DNA of 64,000 nucleotides from Lepidodermella squamata (lineage: Eukaryota; Gastrotricha): assembly GCA_047495785.1 (NCBI GenBank), contig JBLDXI010000001.1:4836001-4900000 (forward strand), in the 5' to 3' direction. This document shows, in pieces, positions 24,874 through 36,105 of this stretch (positions are counted from its first letter, which is position 1; each line of letters begins with the position of its first letter). Position numbers and translations under genes: made by a program. The notes below the pieces were generated by a model. That model had not been told where the DNA came from and did no database searches. It was given only the letters and a program-made list of their open reading frames with translations.

Positions 24874-25136
24874 AATGCTCTTCAGTTCAATTTTTTGTTC
24901 TGCTAACTGTTAAAAAAATAATATGACTTCGCATGAAGCAACTACTCATTGTTCAAATGGCGCTTTTTCTCAATAAAAATGTTTTGGGTTTATAAATATA
25001 TTCCTTTTATTCGCAAAATATGTTTTCCAGCAAATTTCATATCACATCATGGATTATCGATATTTAACCATCATCACCGGTTCAACTCTCAATTTGGCAG
25101 CCCAGCGTAGAAGCTTGCCACAAACCACAAAAAGGT

Positions 25137-27748
25137 TCACACATCGACAAATCGCTCACAAACGTATCCGGTGTACCCGGCGTACCAACACGGCGCGTCG
25201 TTTAGATACAAAACTAACGCTCCGTTGATATTATATGGAAAGAACGATACGCAATCTCCGTCACCACTAGGCTCATCCGGGCCCCACATGCCAGCAAACG
25301 GGACAAATGGAGAGCCGTCGATCCATTGCAAAGTCTTCTGCGGCACAAGAAACGGGCGTTTGATAGCTAGACCAGTCCAGAAAGTCGGGCTGTCAGGACC
25401 AACCTGTCGTATGGCTTGCAGTTCTTCGGGCGTTTTGACCGTCGCCAGCATGCCAGAGCGGTTGAGGCAGCCAGCATTCGCAGTGTCCCAATCAGCGCTC
25501 TCCTCAACGAACAAGTATTGCTTCGTGGCATTGAGACAACGGGATTCGTTGGCGAACACTACGTCGATCGGGTGCTGAATTTCATCCGGGTTGCATCTGG
25601 TAATGTTCGAACGGCATGATACGGCGCCACCGTTCAGAACAGCGACACAGCGAACGAAACCAGGCTATAAAAAGTTTGTATAGGCAGTCTTCCTGATTTT
25701 CTAAAATTATATCTAGCATTATTAGATCAGTAGATCTCCACGCCCTTGAACTCCAATCAATTCCATTTGATTGAAATTGAAAACTTTAACTGCCACTAAC
25801 AGACTGCGAGATCCGATATTTGGATCCAAAGCCTGGGTATGTCGAAATTTCTTTTATTTCGGGTCAACAATGCGTCGTTGGGGAAATGCTTGACAGCAAA
25901 ATATAAGCCATGGCCCGGTGGCTCTTTTGACACCAAATTTGGGGCCTAAGACATCAAGGAATGCACAGAAATCAACTTGAAAAACAGTGAAATTTCGATT
26001 GTTGTGCCGTAATCTGGGTCCAATAATCAGGTCCAATTCTTGGGTCTGATTATTGGCTCTAATTTAAAATTTCGACGTTTTTGCACAGTCATTTTGACCT
26101 TCTGGCCCTATGTTCGGTGTCAAAAGAACCGCCGGGCCATGGCCTACATTTTGCCCTACGACGCATCGTTGAGCCGAAAAACAGGACCCAGGATTCGGGT
26201 CCAAATATCGGACCTCGCAGTCTATTTTTGGCAGTTAAAGTGTTAAAACAGCGCTCCGCAACTTACTTGGCTATTCATAGCTTCAACACCGCAGGCAGCA
26301 TAATTATCGGCAAAGTTTTTCGACAAAGAATGTATTTTGACCTGTTAAAATGAAAGCGAAAGTAGAGGCGCGGAAGTGTCTCGATATAAACCAAAGACAT
26401 AATATCAGTATAGACTGTCTGCCATGGGCTGCCATGGGCTGCCATGGGCTGCCATGGCGTTACACCCCTCTTTGAGTAGACAGTCTATACTCATATTATG
26501 CGTCTATGATATAAACTCACGAGTGAAGTTCCCTTCGGACACAAGCTGTAACAAACATGGCCAGTTGTTGCACTATAGCATTGAGCTGCTTGCTGTGGAG
26601 ATGAACAGCATTCACTACCAGAAGACATTTTTGCAGAGCAAGAAACAAACCCATGACATGCAGTTCTGCTTGTTGCTGAAAATGACCAGCGAGCGATCAG
26701 GCCACTCTGTGGCGTCGTCGCAGCCAGAGCTCACCGGGCGGCAGGTCGTGAACTCGCGTTTAGGCGTCGACTTGAAGCACCGAATGTGAGCCTGGTAATC
26801 CTCAGGAAGCGATACTGTAAAACAAATAAAAGAGGATGAGTCTCCACCAGTTTGATAGGTGTTCCACAACTTGAACCAGCCGATCACAGCTTGAAATTGG
26901 AGTGCTGAGCCACTTCGGCAACAACCTGTTTTGAAGAAGAGATGTGAGGGCGAAATGAAACTAAAACGGCAATTTCCCAATCGTTGGAATTTGATTATTT
27001 CAACTAGCGTACCGTTATTTGGGGTGAAAGGGGAGCTCTGGGCGATTAGGCCGAAGAAGGTTTTTCGGTTTAATTTGTATATTGTCAAAATTCAAAATCG
27101 CCATTGTTTCAAGTAGTAAGTTAATCTTTGACCCACAAAACACTAGTTGCAAAAAATCTAATGGATCGCACGACCATAATGTTTCATCCGGTAGTCATAG
27201 CAACTATCAATTGGCCAATCACCTCGCTTTGAGGAGAAGCTTTGGAAATTTGTTTCTCATTAGCCATTGGATATTTTACTAAGCGGTTCGCGCTGGGATG
27301 TGTCTTTTAGGGTTCCCACAAAATCTCGCGATCACGCATGATCTATGAGACATTATTGATCGTTTTGGAGCTGAAAATGGCGGAGTAGGGTAAATCGATC
27401 ACGTCGAGCAAATATTCAAATAAAATAAAATTGTAATTTGTTGCCACTGCCCAGCTCGCCCCAAATGACGTTCCCCGACTAAATTTGTAATGTCCCGCGA
27501 TATATCAGTGAAAATAAGCGTAAGAAAACCGTGTTGTTCGGGCATGGAATTTCAAACGGCACGCATGCGGCTATCTTTTGCGTGTTGCTCTCGTAACACT
27601 GCGTGAAAGGCGCATTCTGAAATGAACCCATAGACAAAAAATGTGATTATAAAATTCAATAGTCAGGCCTCACCTTAAATTTCGCTAGTTCTTTATTGCA
27701 ATAATCTAAATTGTCGGCCAGCAAATTCCTCTTAAATTCCTCTTAAAC
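25137..27748 (-). pseudogene. Secreted C-type lectin gene, copy 0: 5'-truncated with a nonsense codon
   Basis: Exons match the nine-exon plan of the intact copies: E3 about 27674-27748, E4 27530-27616, E5 26880-26925, E6 26651-26814, E7 26521-26592, E8 26267-26341, and E9 (lectin domain) 25137-25664. E1 (signal peptide) and E2 are absent: homology ends abruptly near 27745 in a tandem AAGAGGAATTT. In E5 the codon that is TGC in both intact copies is TGA, after NFKL. E9 itself is open, with WIDGSPFV, EPS(GDGDC), LNDAPC and CERF. The missing head and the nonsense codon suggest a pseudogene, unless another promoter and exon are used. A 116 bp hairpin element sits in the E7-E8 intron. Confidence 0.75.
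26392..26507. mobile_element. Small hairpin element (MITE) with 9 bp target duplication
   Basis: Imperfect terminal inverted repeats of about 28 bp, with the core AGTATAGACTGTCT at 26407-26420 and its complement at 26478-26491. The ends enclose four tandem GCTGCCATGG units. The element is flanked by GATATAAAC at 26383-26391 and 26508-26516. Paralogous lectin introns lack the insert, which supports the boundaries. An 8-9 bp duplication suggests hAT- or Mutator-type mobilisation. Confidence 0.75.
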
Positions 27749-28045
27749 GGGGCCTGCGACACGACAAACCGTGCGCTCGCGACGATTTCTATTTTCTATG
27801 TGCGCGCCCGACCGTTCAACGCGCGCATTGTTTCGAGCTCGGCTTTGTGAATAGTAGCCACGACAGTCGCGCGCGGCACTGATTCGACGCCCGCTACACG
27901 CGACTTTGTCGTGAGTTAGTGAACACAGGCGCGATTGTCGCGTGCAAAAGCGTGACTGTCGCGCACTCAAGTTGTCGCGCGCGACAAATCGCGCATTGGT
28001 GAATCAAGCTTTACCCTTATAATAGGTTTTTAAAATCTACTGATT
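27749..28045. other. GC-rich palindromic segment between lectin copies 0 and 1
   Basis: Contains repeated CGACAGTCGCGCG-like and GCGCGACAA-like words in both orientations (27860-27990). It replaces the expected first exons of lectin copy 0. No gene recognised. Confidence 0.4.
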
Positions 28046-28046
28046 G

Positions 28047-28131
28047 TGAGGGTTGAATGGTCGAGTGGTTCAGAAGCGTCATCAGAACTTGAGTGTTCTG
28101 ATGAGCGACGGTTCGATTCCTCATGAAGAAG
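28047..28131 (+). repeat. tRNA-like sequence (tRNA pseudogene or SINE head)
   Basis: A-box-like TGGTCGAGTGGTTCAG is followed by a perfect 9 bp stem (CATCAGAAC/GTTCTGATG) and B-box GGTTCGATTCC. The acceptor and T stems do not pair properly, so I do not call a functional tRNA. Confidence 0.4.
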
Positions 28132-28609
28132 CATTTTTTTTGCTTCGCATTAAATTTTGTTAATTTTTTTGGCAGTTGTAGCAGTCTTGAGAGGGCGGCA
28201 TAACTAAAATACATAACATGTATGTGTGAGAGAGCCCTTTATGGCAATATGACCTGCCTCACGGAGTTACCTAGTTGATTCTTCTTGATCAAACTCAACT
28301 AGGGAACCATTTTTGATTTATCGGGTAGTTAACTAGGCCTTTTTGATTCGACAGCTACTTGCGTTGTAACTCCCGCAGCTACTAACATTATTCAAATGAC
28401 AATTTTTCTCAAAAGGAAAAACAAAATGTATGTCTTTCAATAATCGCAAAATACTTGTAGGATACCGTAACGCGATACGGTGATATGGTATGATTCCAAA
28501 CAAATTTCTTATTATTTCATCAGTGATAAATAATAGGTATACATGACCATAATCACAGCCATAATCACATTCGCATATATCGCTATGGCAGCTCAGACTA
28601 GAAAAAAGT

Positions 28610-30589
28610 TCACACATCGACAAATTGCTCACAAACATATCCGGTATATTCGTCGTACCAGCAAGACGCGTCGTTCAAATACAGAACAAAATTGTCTTCG
28701 GGGCCATATGGAAAGTACGATACGCAATCGCCATCACCACTAGGCTCATCCGGGCCCCACATGCCAGCAAACGGGACAAATGGAGAGCCGTCGATCCATT
28801 GCAAAGTCTTCTGCGGCACAGCGATCGGCCGTTTGATAGCGAGACCCGTCCAGAATGTCGGGCTGTAAGAAAGAAGGTGCCGAATAGATTCTTGTTCTTC
28901 GGGCGTCTTGACAGTCGCCAACAGGCCGGAGCGGTTGAGACAGCCAGCATTTGCAGTGTCCCAATCAACGCTCTCCTCAACGAAAATGTACTGCTTCGTT
29001 GCACCGAGACAGCGAGATTCGTTGGCGAACACTACGTCGATCGGGTGCTGAATTTCATCCGGGTTGCATCTGGTTATGTTTGAACGGCAAGATACGACGC
29101 CACCGTTCAGAACTGCGACACAGCGAACGAAACCAGGCTTCAAGGGAAAAAGATGATGTAGAAGCAGTGACAATCAAAATAATAGAACGGGTTTTGCGAG
29201 TTATCCCTGTACAAGTTCCTCGCCTCGGTTTTGAAATATATAATTCATTTATTCTGATAATTGGCATGGCTATTTCATTTCCTCGTCTGCGGATTATTCA
29301 GCCAAATCTAAGTTACCACGAATCTCACCTGGCTGCGCTTTGCTTCCTCACGGCAAGCAGCATAGTTTTCGGCAAAGCTTCTCGACACCCGGTGAATTTT
29401 GACCTGTTCGCATATTACAAAACAAAAAGAACTATTCGCGAGGAAAAAGAATTAAACTCACCAGAGAAGTACCTTTTGGGCAATCGCTGTAGCATTGATG
29501 GCCGGTTGTTGCGCTGTAGCATTGAACAGCTTGCTGCTCAGAATGTTCACAATTCTTGCATTACGAGGCTTTATAAAATAACAAACAAACCCATGACATG
29601 CAGTAGCTCTTGGTGCTGAACGTTATCAGCGGTCGATACTCGGGATGTTCGTGAGCATCGTCGCAGCCATCACTCGCCGGGCGGCAGGTTGTGAATTTCC
29701 GATCTGAGGTTGACTCGAAGCACCGAATGTGCGGCTGGTAATCTGCCGATGGTGAAACTACGCCAAAAATGCTTTTAAATAGTTTTGTGAATAAATTGAA
29801 TTAAATCTTAACATCTTGAACCGGCCGCGCATTGTTGGAAACTTGGATAGACAGCTACATCCGCTGTCTAGATAATACAGCTTTGCGTGTAAAAACTTAG
29901 TAGAATGAACTAGACAAACCGTGTTTTGCGGACATTGGTTCTCCCTCGGAACACATGCCGCTATCGTCTGAGCTCCACTGAAATAGCAGCGTGTAAATGG
30001 CTCAAACTATTCGTGGGAGTGGTTCAATGTTATGTAACTCAAATGCGAATCATGGAATCACCAGGATGTTGCTAGCTGCTCTATGGCACTCAGCCATGTT
30101 ATCGGTGAGCAACCAATTGTTCGGGTAATCTCTAGCCTGTCGGCAATAGCAGCAACTCATTTTCTAGTAAATTCAACGATATCTCAAATATTTACGTCTA
30201 TCTCATCCGATCGGCACCCTAGCTCGTTTGGATTGCAGTAGGCATAAGCGACAGGGTACTTGAAGCACAATCTCGCTTTCTAATGTTAACATGAGTATAA
30301 TCTATTTCAGTTGAAATATAAATCCCATGCATGACAGACCCCTTGATTACAGGCGGCTAGTGACGTGAAATTGCCGATGATCTAATAACAATTGATAGCT
30401 GACTTCAGAAGTGGATAAATCGAGGAATACCTGATACTCGCTGATAGGATCGCAGGTAGCTGAACCGGACAGACGACAGCCTTTGAAAGAGTTGTCACGT
30501 TGGGACAAGCAGCGAAACCATGTTTCACCCAGGCAATGCCCCACGTGGAAAATTATCGCAGGAATGATGAGCGATATAACAAATCGCAT
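28610..30589 (-). CDS. Secreted modular C-type lectin, copy 1
   Basis: Nine exons: 30431-30589, 30196-30279, 30062-30136, 29920-30006, 29822-29867, 29591-29757, 29462-29533, 29329-29403 and 28610-29137. They sum to 1293 nt, or 430 aa. E1 gives signal peptide MRFVISLIIPAIIFHVGHC and FRCLSQRDNSFKGCR. E2-E8 encode short modules with one to four cysteines (for example CFKYPVAYAYC and TIAACVP). E9 is a C-type lectin domain with WTGLAIKRP, LQWIDGSPF, the Ca-site motif EPS in place of EPN, and LND in place of WND, so sugar preference cannot be predicted. Several NxT/S glycosylation sites. Most introns are phase 0, so modules could be duplicated or lost without frameshift. Likely secreted, possibly immune or mucosal as usual for the family. 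Confidence 0.85.
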
Positions 30590-31199
30590 CGTGATGGTTT
30601 TATGCTTTAAAAGTTCGATGAATTATAATGAATTATACCTAAGTAACTTCATTCCTAAATGCGCATGGTATGGAGAAACTGAATTTCTCTATGGCTGCAT
30701 CAACATTTTTAAGATGGAATTTTATTTCAATTCATGCTATTTTCACAGGGGCATGCCTCTTTAACACTCCAAAAAGTGACTCCAGATAGTGCGCATGTAG
30801 GAGTTGGGATTGCTCTATGGCTTTCCATGGAAAAATCCATTTTCGGGGGAAATTGGATTTCTCCATGGCTAGTACTCCCTATTATTCCCTACAATTTATA
30901 ATAACAATGTATTAAAATTTATTATAAAATCCACGTTACACTTTTCTATTCGCGCCATTCGGGGACGTCATGTTGTTTTTTTAAACGCGCAACGAGCCGG
31001 AAACTTCGCGCAGCTGGCACGCGTTTTTATCGGAACCGTGACTTTTTCCAGGCTCACTTGAGTACATAGACATAATTTAGGATAGACTGCTTACTCACGC
31101 CTCCGCTTAGGTGGTTTGCACCCAGAGGTAGACCTCGAACCAGATGGATCAACGGAGTGCATAGAAGCCTAATTAAAGTAGGTCTTACTAAGGAAATTC
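30590..31199. other. Intergenic region, nothing recognised
   Basis: AT-rich spacer upstream of lectin copy 1. Repeated CTCCATGG/CTATGG words occur around 30690-30870. No coding signal. Confidence 0.4.
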
Positions 31200-31336
31200 G
31201 CCGGAAAAAGAAAATAAAAAATAGTGAGGATAAGAAAAGTAAAACCACTAAGAAGCGAGAAAATAGAAAAAACCGCGGCGAAAAGGATTCTGAAATCAAA
31301 ATTATTTCCGTCGCCCAACTAGCGGAATCGGTTTCT
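31200..31336 (+). repeat. Left part of an older dispersed element split by a LINE
   Basis: The plus-strand frame ends GEKDSEIKIISVAQLAESVS. It continues in sense across the LINE at 33606 as FEKDEWRMVVNSIENYE. The uninterrupted counterpart is at 58270-58535 (EIKIIPDFQLVEMVSFEKDEW). Confidence 0.65.
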
Positions 31337-33605
31337 TTATTATTTATTTATTTATTTATTTCAAAGCTATGACGCCCAAGAGAGAGCAGCTTGACAATAG
31401 TGAATTGAAAATGAAACAGATAATTGCAGGACAGGTTACAGAGGTATAGGACATTGGCAAATGATGAAATAAAAAATGTTATTAAGTGCATATAGCAAGA
31501 GTGAGCGATTGAACAATGCTGAGGATTAAGTAAAATAACAAAATCATAATAACATCACAACAAAGCTGCATCGCAGCATTATAAAAATATATAGTGTATC
31601 GAATTTATCATAGGCCTAAACCAGTGGAATTTCTTTCTTAAAAATAAGCATAAACATTTGAGCGGCACGCTTCAGCTGACTCAGCATTTTGAGCTTCGGC
31701 AGGCAGTTTATTCCAGAGATCGGGACCGCGATAGCTAAGGCTCAACGTGCCACGAACTGAAGAATACGTCGGCTTGAACATTGGCTCAGTGTTACGTGTT
31801 GAGTAGCTGCCGACCGGGTTCAGCTGGAAAAGTGTTTGAATTGCAGCCGGTGCTTGTTTATTCAGGCAATTGCGGATGAATGCCGCCAAATGGATGGCGT
31901 GGTTCTGTTGAACGTTGACCCAGCCGAGTCGATGTCGAAGAGGCTCCGCATCTGCGAGTGAGTGAGCGCCGCATATGATTCGGACGGCACGATCTTGCGT
32001 TGACTGAAGCTTTGCTAGAGTAGTCGGTGCTGCCTGACCTAAGGTTAGATCACCGTAATTGATATGGCTGAATATCAAGCCATTGGCCATCATGATGGGA
32101 GTTTTTCGGTCGACGAATTTCGCAGCTAATTTGAGGGCATACAATCCCCGTCGAGCCTTGCTCTTTGCACCTTTGATATGCTTTTTGAAGGAAAGTTTGC
32201 AGTCAATGGTGAAGCCCAGAGTGATCATAACGTTTGATGGTCCGATAACTGTGTCGCCGATAGTGATGGAAAAATCCGGCGCGGATGGCATAGCACATTT
32301 CAAAAGCAAAACTGCGACTTTTTCCCATTAACTGCCAAAGAGTTGCTGCTGAGCCATGGGCAAACACGATTCATCTCTTGTTGTAGAACTGATCGTAATT
32401 CATTGACATTTCTGCTTGAAAAGTAAATTGTGATATCGTCGGCGTATTGCTTTATTCTGCACCGAGTAACAACTGCTGACAATTCGTTGACGTAAACCGT
32501 AAACATTAGGGGTCCAAGTACGGATCCCTGTGGAACGCCGAGATTCACCGATTCGAATGAAGACAATTCGTTGTTGACCTTAGTTGCTTGTTGGCGACCT
32601 TGAAGGTAGTTTTCTATCAGTTGCAATGCCGACGGTGATAGGCCGGCGCTACGAAAAGATTCGATAATGCCCTCGTGGTTGAGTGTATCGAAAGCCTTCG
32701 ATAAGTCGATAGAAACAGCAGCAACAACCTTGCCATTACACATAGATTGCTGCCAATCCTCAGTGAACTCAGCTACGCAAGTGTCAGTTGAGTGCTTTTC
32801 TCGGAAGCCATGCTGCGATGGCGACGGCGAGAGATGAGCTTTTAGTTGAAAAGCTAAGCATCGTTCGAACGTTCGAGCAACCGGCGATGTGATAGAGATC
32901 GGGCGATAGTTGGCGACATCTGTTCTATTTCCTGACTTGTGAAGAGGGGTCACAATTGATGCTTTCCAATCCCTAAGAAAAACTTGTTCAGAGATTCCCA
33001 TGTTGAAAAGGGGAAAGGGTTGACTTAGCCAACAACGCCATCGGAACGCCATCGTAACCAGTAGTCGATTTGTAAGAAAGCTTGTCGATTGCCGTCTCAA
33101 CTTCGATCAAAGACAAAAATCTGAAGTCGAAGCATTGATATCCTGTGCGACGTCTGGCATAGTTGAGGCTAGCTGAGAGCGCCTTGGCGACCTTCTCACC
33201 GGCGTGCGCAAAGAAGACGTTGAATTCATTTGCTTTCATCAATGACTTCTCCTTGTCCAGGTCTTGAAACGAACCACGAGATTAGGTTTCGGTCGGAATT
33301 CGCCAATAACGCGCCATATTTTCCGAGGATCTCGACCAGCTTCTTTGACTCGCTTGCAGTATTTGGCACGTCGAATCTTGCGCCGTAGTCTTTGCCGCTG
33401 GCGACGCGAGAGATTACGATCGATAATTGGCTGCACTCGCTTTTTTGCTCGACCAGGTTTTTTGACAATCATCGGGGCGACTTCGTTAATTGTGGCCAAA
33501 ATTGCGGTTTTTAGTTTCAGCCAGTACGCCTCGCATTCAACGGGTAAGTCATCGTCGATTTTTCCCAGTTTTGCTTTTAGGCATCTTTCGAAATGCATCT
33601 TTATC
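31337..33605 (-). mobile_element. CR1/jockey-like LINE, 5' truncated, with frameshifts
   Basis: Minus-strand reverse transcriptase in several frames: 33598-33239, 33242-32988, 33100-32300 and 32309-31638. Motifs in order: WKASIVTPLHKSG, NYRPISI, HGFREKHSTDT, SIDLSKAFDTLNH, GVPQGSVLGPL, the catalytic QYADDITIYF and, near the C-terminus, YRGPDLWNKLP. The apurinic endonuclease is missing. The 3' end is an AAATA-type tail (31337-31365, TTTA repeats on the plus strand). At least three frame changes make it inactive. It is inserted in the repeat that continues at 33606; TCTTT on both sides is a possible short target duplication. Confidence 0.85.
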
Positions 33606-33800
33606 TTTCGAAAAAGATGAATGGCGCATGGTTGTCAACTCGATTGAAAATTATGAATACTATACAAAAAGCAGAATCCTCGACTGTGGGGGTGGGTGAG
33701 GATCATTCTTCGCCTGCCTTCGCCCTCTTCAAAACCGGAAACGGTATACGACGTTCAGTCCCGAAGAGGAAAAATAAAAACATTATTATGCTTACTCGCG
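33606..33800 (+). repeat. Right part of the older dispersed element split by the LINE
   Basis: Encodes FEKDEWRMVVNSIENYE...CGGG-stop, followed by a shared 3' UTR containing GCCTGCCTTCGCCCTCTTC. Very similar to 58350-58510 at the DNA level. Confidence 0.7.
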
Positions 33801-34139
33801 AGAGAAAGGGTGCTACCCCTTGGGCGCCAGATGGTCAGCTGATTCATTAGCGCTTGGAGGTAAAGTAAACAACATATTTGATTGTTTTTTATGATAGTGA
33901 AGTTGAAATTGAATAAATGAACTTTATCACCAAAAATCTCAAGAAAAGCATGTTCGTCACCAATTTCTCAAATTTTAGCCCAATTAAACGAAGATTTTAG
34001 TAAAGTTTACCTACCCGCTCTCAAAAATGACTCATGGTTACGGAGTAACTAAAAAAGCGAGCCAAAAAACCCATCATCCGAGAGAGAAAACCTTTTATTG
34101 GTATACTGTGTTATATACAAACTATAACATTGCCTTTGA

Positions 34140-34868
34140 GACACAGGATTATAAATTATTAAGTTTATAATTTGATGAGGTTAATTGATGAATTAATTGC
34201 TTGATTGATTGATTAGTTAGCGTCTTTGAGTAGGTTGGCTATTTGAGTAAAGATGATTATTCAGGATCCTAATGCTATCCTTAAGGATTTGATGGGCCAT
34301 ATCAACAGCTGTACTGCTGCTGATTCCGTAATCTTGAAGTAATTGGATCGCTTCTTTGGTTAGCGAGCCCCGTGTGCCGATATAAAGGCCGTGTACTTCT
34401 ATCGAGTCCAAATCAAAGGCTTCGCAGATGAACTTGCTACACGGCTCGTAGATCGAACGCTTCTCAATGTCGACATCTCCGAATTGACCTTCTGATGATT
34501 CAAATCTAATTGTGGGGTCGATGATTGCTCCATGTCTGCTTCCTCTTCGAAATGCCAATATATCAAAACGCCGAGAGGATCCGTTTTCGGCTATACAGTG
34601 TCCCTCTTCAGTGACGTTGTATCCTTGGCGTCGTAGTTCCAAAGCAATCTTCTGGCGGATTTTCTTGTGCCTCGACGTTATCAGCAGCGAGTTAAAGGGG
34701 CAGGCGCCCAGAACGTGTGCTAGGGATTCAATCTCAGCGCCGCATCGGCGGCACTGGCGTCCGTCCTGGCTGACACCCGGTACACCTCTAACTGGAGCCG
34801 TGTTAGTCGACATTTTCAAAGCCATCGTCCATTCCGCAACACTAAGTCCAAAAATAATCTAAAAATAA
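34140..34868 (-). mobile_element. R2/R4-like non-LTR retrotransposon 3' end (restriction-like endonuclease)
   Basis: The 202-codon minus frame at 34217-34825 starts with a zinc-knuckle-like CRRCGAEIESLAHVLGAC. It continues with a PD-(D/E)xK-type segment (RRFDILAF...GAIIDPTIRFE), the layout of the C-terminal domain of R2-, R4- and NeSL-type elements. The reverse transcriptase is missing (5' truncation). A GATTGATTGATT run ends the element at its 3' side. It is inserted next to lectin exon relics. Confidence 0.75.
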
Positions 34869-34869
34869 T

Positions 34870-35150
34870 CAGCCATTAATAATGAATAGTAGGCAATAGG
34901 CGTAGGCGAGCGAGTACGTGAAGCCCAACCGTGCTGTCTGCCGAAAAAAATAACAGAGAAAAAATGTTAATAAAAAATGGTGGGTCATCAAACCCTTCGA
35001 TAGCAGCCAGGTAACGACGTGTAGCTGCCTTGAATCTTTGAAAAAAGCAAGTTTTAATTTCAAATGCCCAATTGCCGTTCACCGTATCTGATACTCTCTG
35101 AGCGAGTCGACGGCAGCCTTTGTAAGAGTTGTCGCGTCATGATGAAGCAG
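34870..35150 (-). pseudogene. Relic of lectin exons E1 and E2
   Basis: Minus strand: RDNSYKGCR at 35095-35150 matches E1 (RDNSFKGCR). ARLGFTYSLAYAYC at about 34885-34945 matches E2 (ARMCFKYSVGYAYC). A stop interrupts E1 and the first E2 cysteine is lost. No further exons remain on the 3' side because the R2-like element lies there. Confidence 0.65.
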
Positions 35151-35169
35151 CGAATCCAAGTCTCGATTT

Positions 35170-36105
35170 TATTCATTTTGATTCGCCCTTAGTCTGACTT
35201 TTTTTTGCTTTTTACGAGGCTTGAGAAAGTCCAATTTTTATAGAATATTTCAGAACATTCGCGGAAATTCGCCAGAGAAATATTGAGTTTTCGAAATGTG
35301 TCAAAATTTACTGAAAAAATTGCAATTTTAGCCGTCAACTGGCAATTTTTTTAAATCCAAATTATCAATTTATTTCCGAATTTAGAGCAGGAATCCCTAA
35401 TTTCGGCAAGGAATCCCTAAAAATACTTTTCCAGCCAGGTGAATTTGTAGAATGTTATCACACGATCACACGCATTCTTAAGCAAATGAGTCAGCAGTTA
35501 GATTCTGTTAGCTTTGAGCTCACCTAATTAAGTCTACTTATATCGACTGGAAATTAGTCATTTTTTTTTAATTTTTTTTCACCTCTTTGAAAAAATGTTC
35601 ATTTGCTTGTTCATGTCCGTTCACCTTGTGTCAAAAAAGTTCATCTCCGTTCATCAGTTTCGTGCCGATATGGGATATTTGGCAAATACAGAAATATATA
35701 GGATTTCTTGGGCTATGGAATGCCGCAAGTCCGGACAATTTTGCATTGAGTTATGGCTAAATTGTGGTCACCTAGACTCCTGGCTCATGCTACTGGCCAG
35801 AATTAGGGAACCGGGTGCCCTAATTTCGGCCACCTCATCCAGTTACGCTAATACCTGAAGTTTGAGCTCAGCACTAGAAAATTTCTCAAGTTAGGTTAGA
35901 ATTTAGGAATTCCTGCTCGTGAAAAAGAATAGCGTGAAAAAATGCGCCAAATAAGGTTGATATTATAACCGATCGAACTGAGACTGATGGCTTAGATCAT
36001 ACGTTTTTACCGATTTTGTTTATTATCTTAACACTTTCAATCTCTCAGCATAATATTATAGAGTTTCATCCTCCCATCAGCTATAAAAAAACGCTTCTCA
36101 CTGAA
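35170..36105. other. Intergenic region, nothing recognised
   Basis: AT-rich; contains short open frames without recognisable motifs. Confidence 0.4.

Noticed and set aside
28047-28131. Functional tRNA-Ser
   Set aside because: A- and B-box-like sequences are present, but the T stem and acceptor do not pair and the variable arm is too short for tRNA-Ser.
35595-35858. 87-codon plus-strand frame beginning with a hydrophobic segment
   Set aside because: No motif, no splice context, and AT-rich low-information sequence.
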